NCBI GenBank assembly: GCA_029946105.1
Contig: JAQSDW010000041.1
Span: 13,939-62,388 of the forward strand
Direction: 5' to 3'
DNA: 48,450 nucleotides
Origin: Reyranella sp.
Lineage (GTDB): Bacteria > Pseudomonadota > Alphaproteobacteria > Reyranellales > Reyranellaceae
The notes under the pieces are model-generated. The model was not told the origin of the DNA, did no database searches, and saw nothing but the letters and a program-made list of their open reading frames with translations. Of the stretch, positions 45,798-48,450 are shown one piece after another. The stretch's first letter is position 1, and every line of letters starts with the position of its first letter. Both the position numbers and the translations under genes were made by a program.

Positions 45798-45819
45798 GGA
45801 GCGTCATATTCGCCGCTCC
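45798..45819 (+). promoter_or_regulatory. hairpin in the leader of diiron copy B
   Basis: GGAGCG-10 bases-CGCTCC lies in the 5' leader of the diiron B gene, 48 bases before its start codon. It could be a regulatory stem or an operator half-site for the divergent reductase/diiron pair. No function is shown by sequence alone. Confidence 0.35.
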
Positions 45820-45866
45820 GGCTTCCCGGGATGGGACCGCTTTCAGCGTCAGGAGGCAAGAGACAC

Positions 45867-46934
45867 ATGAGCACACAAAAGATCTACGCGTTGCCGGTCG
45901 AAACGACCGGCTGGAAATTCGATGGCGCCACCGAGATTTCCTTCAACTGGGAATACGATGATGGCTCGGCCGATCTGCTGAACCTCTACGAGAAGGGCAA
46001 GCAGCAGCAGTGGGACACCACCACGCGCATCGACTGGACGCAGGAGCTGTACGAAGGCAACCCGATGGGCATGGCCGACGAGTCGATCCCGATCTACGGC
46101 TCGCCCTTCTGGGACAAGATGACCGACAAGGAGAAGGATTGGCTGCGCTTCAATCTGCAGTGCCATTCGATCTGTCAGTTCATGCACGGCGAGCAGGGCG
46201 CGCTGATCGCCACCGCCAAGATCGTCAACACCGTGCCCGACATGAACGCCAAGTTCTATGCCGCGACGCAGGTGATGGACGAGGCCCGCCACGTCGAGAG
46301 CTACAAGCGGCTGATCCACGAGAAGTTCAAGTGCGCCTATCCGATCACGCCGTCGCTCAAGCAACTGCTCGAGCAGACCCTGACCGACCGGCGCTGGGAC
46401 ATGACCTATCTCGGCATGCAGGTGCTGATCGAAGGTCTGGCGCTCGCCGCCTTCCAGCGCATCCGCGATACGGCCAAGAATAATCTGGCCGGCGCGGTGA
46501 ATGCCTACGTGATGCAGGACGAGGCGCGTCACGTCACGTTCGGCCGCATGGCACTGCGCGAATACTACCCGCACCTCTCCGATCACGAGCGCGCCGAGCG
46601 CGAGGAATTCACGGTCGAGGCGCTCTACTTCATGCGCGACCGGTTCAACCAGGCCGAGGTCTGGATGCGCTCGGGCCTGCCCGTCGATAAGCTGATGGAG
46701 CACGCCTACAATTCGGGCGCCATGCAGGCGTTCCGGTCCAGGCTGTTCACCCGCATCGTGCCGATCCTCAAGGAGATCGGCCTGTTCGGGCCGAAGGTAC
46801 AGAAGGCGCTGGGCGACATGGGCGTGATGGAATACGCCAAGATCGACATCAATCAGCTCCTCGGCAACGACCTCAAGGTCGCCGAAGACTTCGACGCCAA
46901 GAAGTTCGTGCACGACCAGCTCGCTGCCGAATAG
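45867..46934 (+). CDS. ferritin-like diiron oxygenase-type protein, copy B
   Basis: 355 aa, aligning with copy A along its whole length without gaps; by eye, well over half of the residues are identical, including the entire diiron ligand set (HGEQGAL, DEARHVESY, IEGLALAAF, DEARHVTFG at the same residue numbers). Differences gather in the N-terminal 50-100 region and the last 100 residues, so the two may bind different partners or substrates. AGGAGG lies 10 bases before ATG 45867; the earlier in-frame ATG at 45792 is rejected. Its promoter is divergent from the reductase gene. A strong terminator follows at 46941. Confidence 0.82.
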   Translation: MSTQKIYALPVETTGWKFDGATEISFNWEYDDGSADLLNLYEKGKQQQWDTTTRIDWTQELYEGNPMGMADESIPIYGSPFWDKMTDKEKDWLRFNLQCHSICQFMHGEQGALIATAKIVNTVPDMNAKFYAATQVMDEARHVESYKRLIHEKFKCAYPITPSLKQLLEQTLTDRRWDMTYLGMQVLIEGLALAAFQRIRDTAKNNLAGAVNAYVMQDEARHVTFGRMALREYYPHLSDHERAEREEFTVEALYFMRDRFNQAEVWMRSGLPVDKLMEHAYNSGAMQAFRSRLFTRIVPILKEIGLFGPKVQKALGDMGVMEYAKIDINQLLGNDLKVAEDFDAKKFVHDQLAAE

Positions 46935-46940
46935 GAATCG

Positions 46941-46973
46941 AAAGGTCCCTCGCTTCAGCGCGGGACCTTTTTC
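46941..46973 (+). terminator. strong rho-independent terminator after diiron copy B
   Basis: AAAGGTCCC (46941-46949) pairs with GGGACCTTT (46962-46970), with an inner CGC-TTCA-GCG hairpin, and ends in a T-run. It starts 7 bases after the stop. The last bases overlap the end of the convergent hypothetical gene. Confidence 0.9.
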
Positions 46974-47625
46974 ATTTGCAGGTGTCGATCCGCGGCGGTG
47001 CGTCGATCACCGTCGCCACTTTCGAGATGTCGAGGCAGCGCGGCCCGATCCACGCCTTGCCCTGCACGAAGATCGCGAACCGCGCGAATGTCTCCGCCTG
47101 CTCGGCCGTCGTCGGCCTGTTGCGCGCCAGCAGCCAGGTGAGGGCGTAGATGTTGCCGGTGGCGAAGTCGGCCGCCGCCACGTCGAGATCCTTTGCCCAG
47201 AGAGCCGCATTCTTCGGCGCGGCACCGCTGGGGTCGGGCAGGCTCGCGAGCCAGGCGTGGGCATTGGAAGCCAGCGCATAGGAGCCGCCCTGTTCGGCCA
47301 GCAGGGCTTTGACCTGCTGGGCCATCGCGACATAGCCTTGGCCGTCGACGGTGCTGCCGGCGCAGCCGCGGCGGCAGAGCGCGGTGAAGGTGAGATATTC
47401 GGCGAGGATGATCTCGACGTTGCCGTTGTTGTGCCGGCGCCAGGCGCGGGCAAGGTTCCAGCCCTGCGTCAGTTCCGATCCCCACGGCTTGGCGGCCTGC
47501 GGCGTGTCGCGCTCCAGTTCGCCGATGACGGCCTGGGCCGCCGCCTGCCACTCCGGAGGGATCTGCGCGGCCGCCGGTGTCGCGCCCAGCACCGCGAGCA
47601 ACAGGACGAAGATCGCGTGTTTCAT
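46972..47625 (-). CDS. secreted protein of unknown function
   Basis: 217 aa. Signal peptide MKHAIFVLLLAVLGATPAAAQ, then a mostly helical mature domain with a possible disulfide pair (LCRRGC) and a second pair near the C-terminus (RCLDIS and DTCK). Blocks such as WNLARAWRRHNNGNVEIILAEYLTFTALC, GYVAMAQQVKALLAEQGG and PTTAEQAETFARFAIFVQGKAWIG are not ones I can assign. ATG 47625 is preceded by GAGGAG, supporting this start over the upstream extension to 47796. It lies 11 bases downstream of the transglutaminase-like gene and may be cotranscribed. Confidence 0.75.
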   Translation of the reverse strand: MKHAIFVLLLAVLGATPAAAQIPPEWQAAAQAVIGELERDTPQAAKPWGSELTQGWNLARAWRRHNNGNVEIILAEYLTFTALCRRGCAGSTVDGQGYVAMAQQVKALLAEQGGSYALASNAHAWLASLPDPSGAAPKNAALWAKDLDVAAADFATGNIYALTWLLARNRPTTAEQAETFARFAIFVQGKAWIGPRCLDISKVATVIDAPPRIDTCK

Positions 47626-47636
47626 TGCGGCGCTCC

Positions 47637-48299
47637 TCAATACCGTCGCGCCGTCTTGCGATCGCGGCTTTCGTATTGGACGAGATTGTCGGCCCGCATC
47701 ACGGTGGCGTCGGGCGCCATCAGCCAGCGCATCTGCAGCGGCGTGATCAGCCGGTAGTGGCGGGCATCGTCTAGGGCAGCGCCGACGTCCCAGCAATTGT
47801 CCGCGTTTGTGATCCAGGTGCCGGGCTGGAACCGCCGCAGATCGAAGGAAGCCGAATAGCTGCGCAACGTCTTGCGGCCCTTGTTGAAGTATTCGTGGAA
47901 GTACGACATCGCGAGTTCGCGCAGGCTGCGATAGACCGGGTCACGCCAGCGCAGCCACGCATGGTTGCTCTTGGAGATCGCGCCCCAGCAACCGTCGCGG
48001 CGGAACAGGGCGACGACATGGTCGGAATCGCCCTTGGCGGTCAGGTCCATGAGCAGCGGCGGATCGCCGTGCAGCCACAGCGCGCAGGCCGCGACGAACG
48101 CCGCCTCGATGCAGTGCGCCTGGCGGTGTTGCAGCACACCGCGCACCGAGCGCAGCGTGGCGCCGTCCGGCTCGAAGTTGGCATGCAGCCCGGCCACGAA
48201 CTCCTGGACGTGCTGCGGGGTGCGGAGCGCTGCGAGGATACGCCCTTCGTCGGCCGTAAGGCCTATTTCGACGGGCGTCGGGCGTTTGCGTGTGCGCAT
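47637..48299 (-). CDS. transglutaminase-like protein of unknown function
   Basis: 220 aa. A possible Cys-His-Asp/Asn arrangement is visible: Cys in [16 protein letters not shown], His in [22 protein letters not shown] and the following [19 protein letters not shown]. The Cys-His-acid order and the [11 protein letters not shown] block are consistent with a circularly ordered transglutaminase/papain-like fold, but this is an inference. No signal peptide. ATG 48299 gives [19 protein letters not shown]; the extension to 48353 reaches into the tRNA upstream region and is less likely. Function and partner unknown. Confidence 0.6.
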   Translation of the reverse strand: MRTRKRPTPVEIGLTADEGRILAALRTPQHVQEFVAGLHANFEPDGATLRSVRGVLQHRQAHCIEAAFVAACALWLHGDPPLLMDLTAKGDSDHVVALFRRDGCWGAISKSNHAWLRWRDPVYRSLRELAMSYFHEYFNKGRKTLRSYSASFDLRRFQPGTWITNADNCWDVGAALDDARHYRLITPLQMRWLMAPDATVMRADNLVQYESRDRKTARRY

Positions 48300-48373
48300 C
48301 GTGGGCGAGTGTGCCGCGATGGGGGGCGGCAAGCCAGCACGATAGGCCAGCACGTTGTGTTCGGGTCGGTTGT

Positions 48374-48449
48374 TGGTGGAGCTGAGGGGGATCGAACCCC
48401 TGACCTCCTCATTGCGAACGAGGCGCTCTCCCAGCTGAGCTACAGCCCC
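48374..48449 (-). tRNA. tRNA-Ala (anticodon CGC)
   Basis: On the minus strand the sequence folds as a full cloverleaf: acceptor GGGGCTG / CAGCTCC, D-arm GCTC...GAGC, anticodon stem CCTCG/TGAGG with loop TTCGCAA (anticodon CGC, reading GCG alanine codons), T-arm with GGTTCGATCC, and an encoded CCA end at 48374-48376. 76 bases including CCA. GCG is a common alanine codon in this GC-rich sequence. It lies at the window edge, complete except that one base beyond the 5' end is visible. Confidence 0.93.
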
Positions 48450-48450
48450 C

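Noticed and set aside
41414..46934. Calling the diiron paralogues AurF or ribonucleotide reductase R2
   Set aside because: Ligand order fits the broad diiron class but I see no R2 tyrosyl-radical signature or AurF-specific motif that would justify a name.
48374..48449. tRNA-Ala as attachment site of an integrated element
   Set aside because: No integrase gene or duplicated tRNA 3' end is visible; only one side of the tRNA lies in the window.

Overview
The window is GC-rich, gene-dense bacterial DNA. It most likely comes from a large-genome soil or freshwater alphaproteobacterium, perhaps a Rhodospirillales/Reyranella-like or Bradyrhizobium-like lineage. That placement is inferred from a PhaR-type PHA repressor, alphaproteobacterial intergenic palindromes, a sigma32-like promoter of the alphaproteobacterial type, and the mix of amidases, flavin monooxygenases and peptide transporters. 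The genus cannot be fixed without a search. I see no insertion sequence, prophage, CRISPR array or plasmid gene; it reads as ordinary chromosome.

Layout. 1-9.1 kb is a loose polyhydroxyalkanoate (PHA) region: a DUF1289 protein, phaR, a very small PhaE-like protein overlapping a class III-type phaC, then thiolase phaA and, 2.5 kb further on, reductase phaB. Interspersed are a membrane LytTR regulator with an acyltransferase-3 protein, a lipoprotein, an NTF2-like protein and an MFS exporter. 9.2-13.9 kb holds an AhpD-like protein, a trans-aconitate methyltransferase-like enzyme, gamma-glutamyltransferase, an RlmI-like rRNA methyltransferase and a beta-carbonic anhydrase. 14.0-21.8 kb holds a secreted NTF2-like protein with a 15-bp tandem repeat in its signal peptide, a beta-propeller protein, a CPA2 antiporter with USP domains, an AtzG-like/amidase pair, a flavin monooxygenase and a GNAT protein. 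A block of intergenic palindromes (21.8-22.15 kb) separates these from an hsp20-lon operon.

25.5-36.5 kb is one long minus-strand array: VOC protein, DUF2817/M14 peptidase, acyl-CoA ligase, zinc-type dehydrogenase, PaaI thioesterase, a complete Dpp/Opp-type peptide ABC transporter (binding protein, two permeases, two ATPases) and a secreted hypothetical protein. It looks like an uptake-and-degradation unit for an amide- or peptide-linked compound. 36.8-41.3 kb holds an orphan branched-chain-type binding protein, alanine dehydrogenase, a RibA with a decayed RibB-like domain and an OmpR-type response regulator.

41.4-46.9 kb is the most interesting locus: two gapless 355-aa paralogues with a full carboxylate diiron ligand set (E, ExxH, E, ExxH) flank a plant-type 2Fe-2S/FAD/NAD(P)H reductase, an exported adenosine-deaminase-like enzyme and a DUF1275 membrane protein. 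It resembles a two-oxygenase, one-reductase diiron system of unknown substrate. The window ends with two uncharacterised proteins and tRNA-Ala(CGC).
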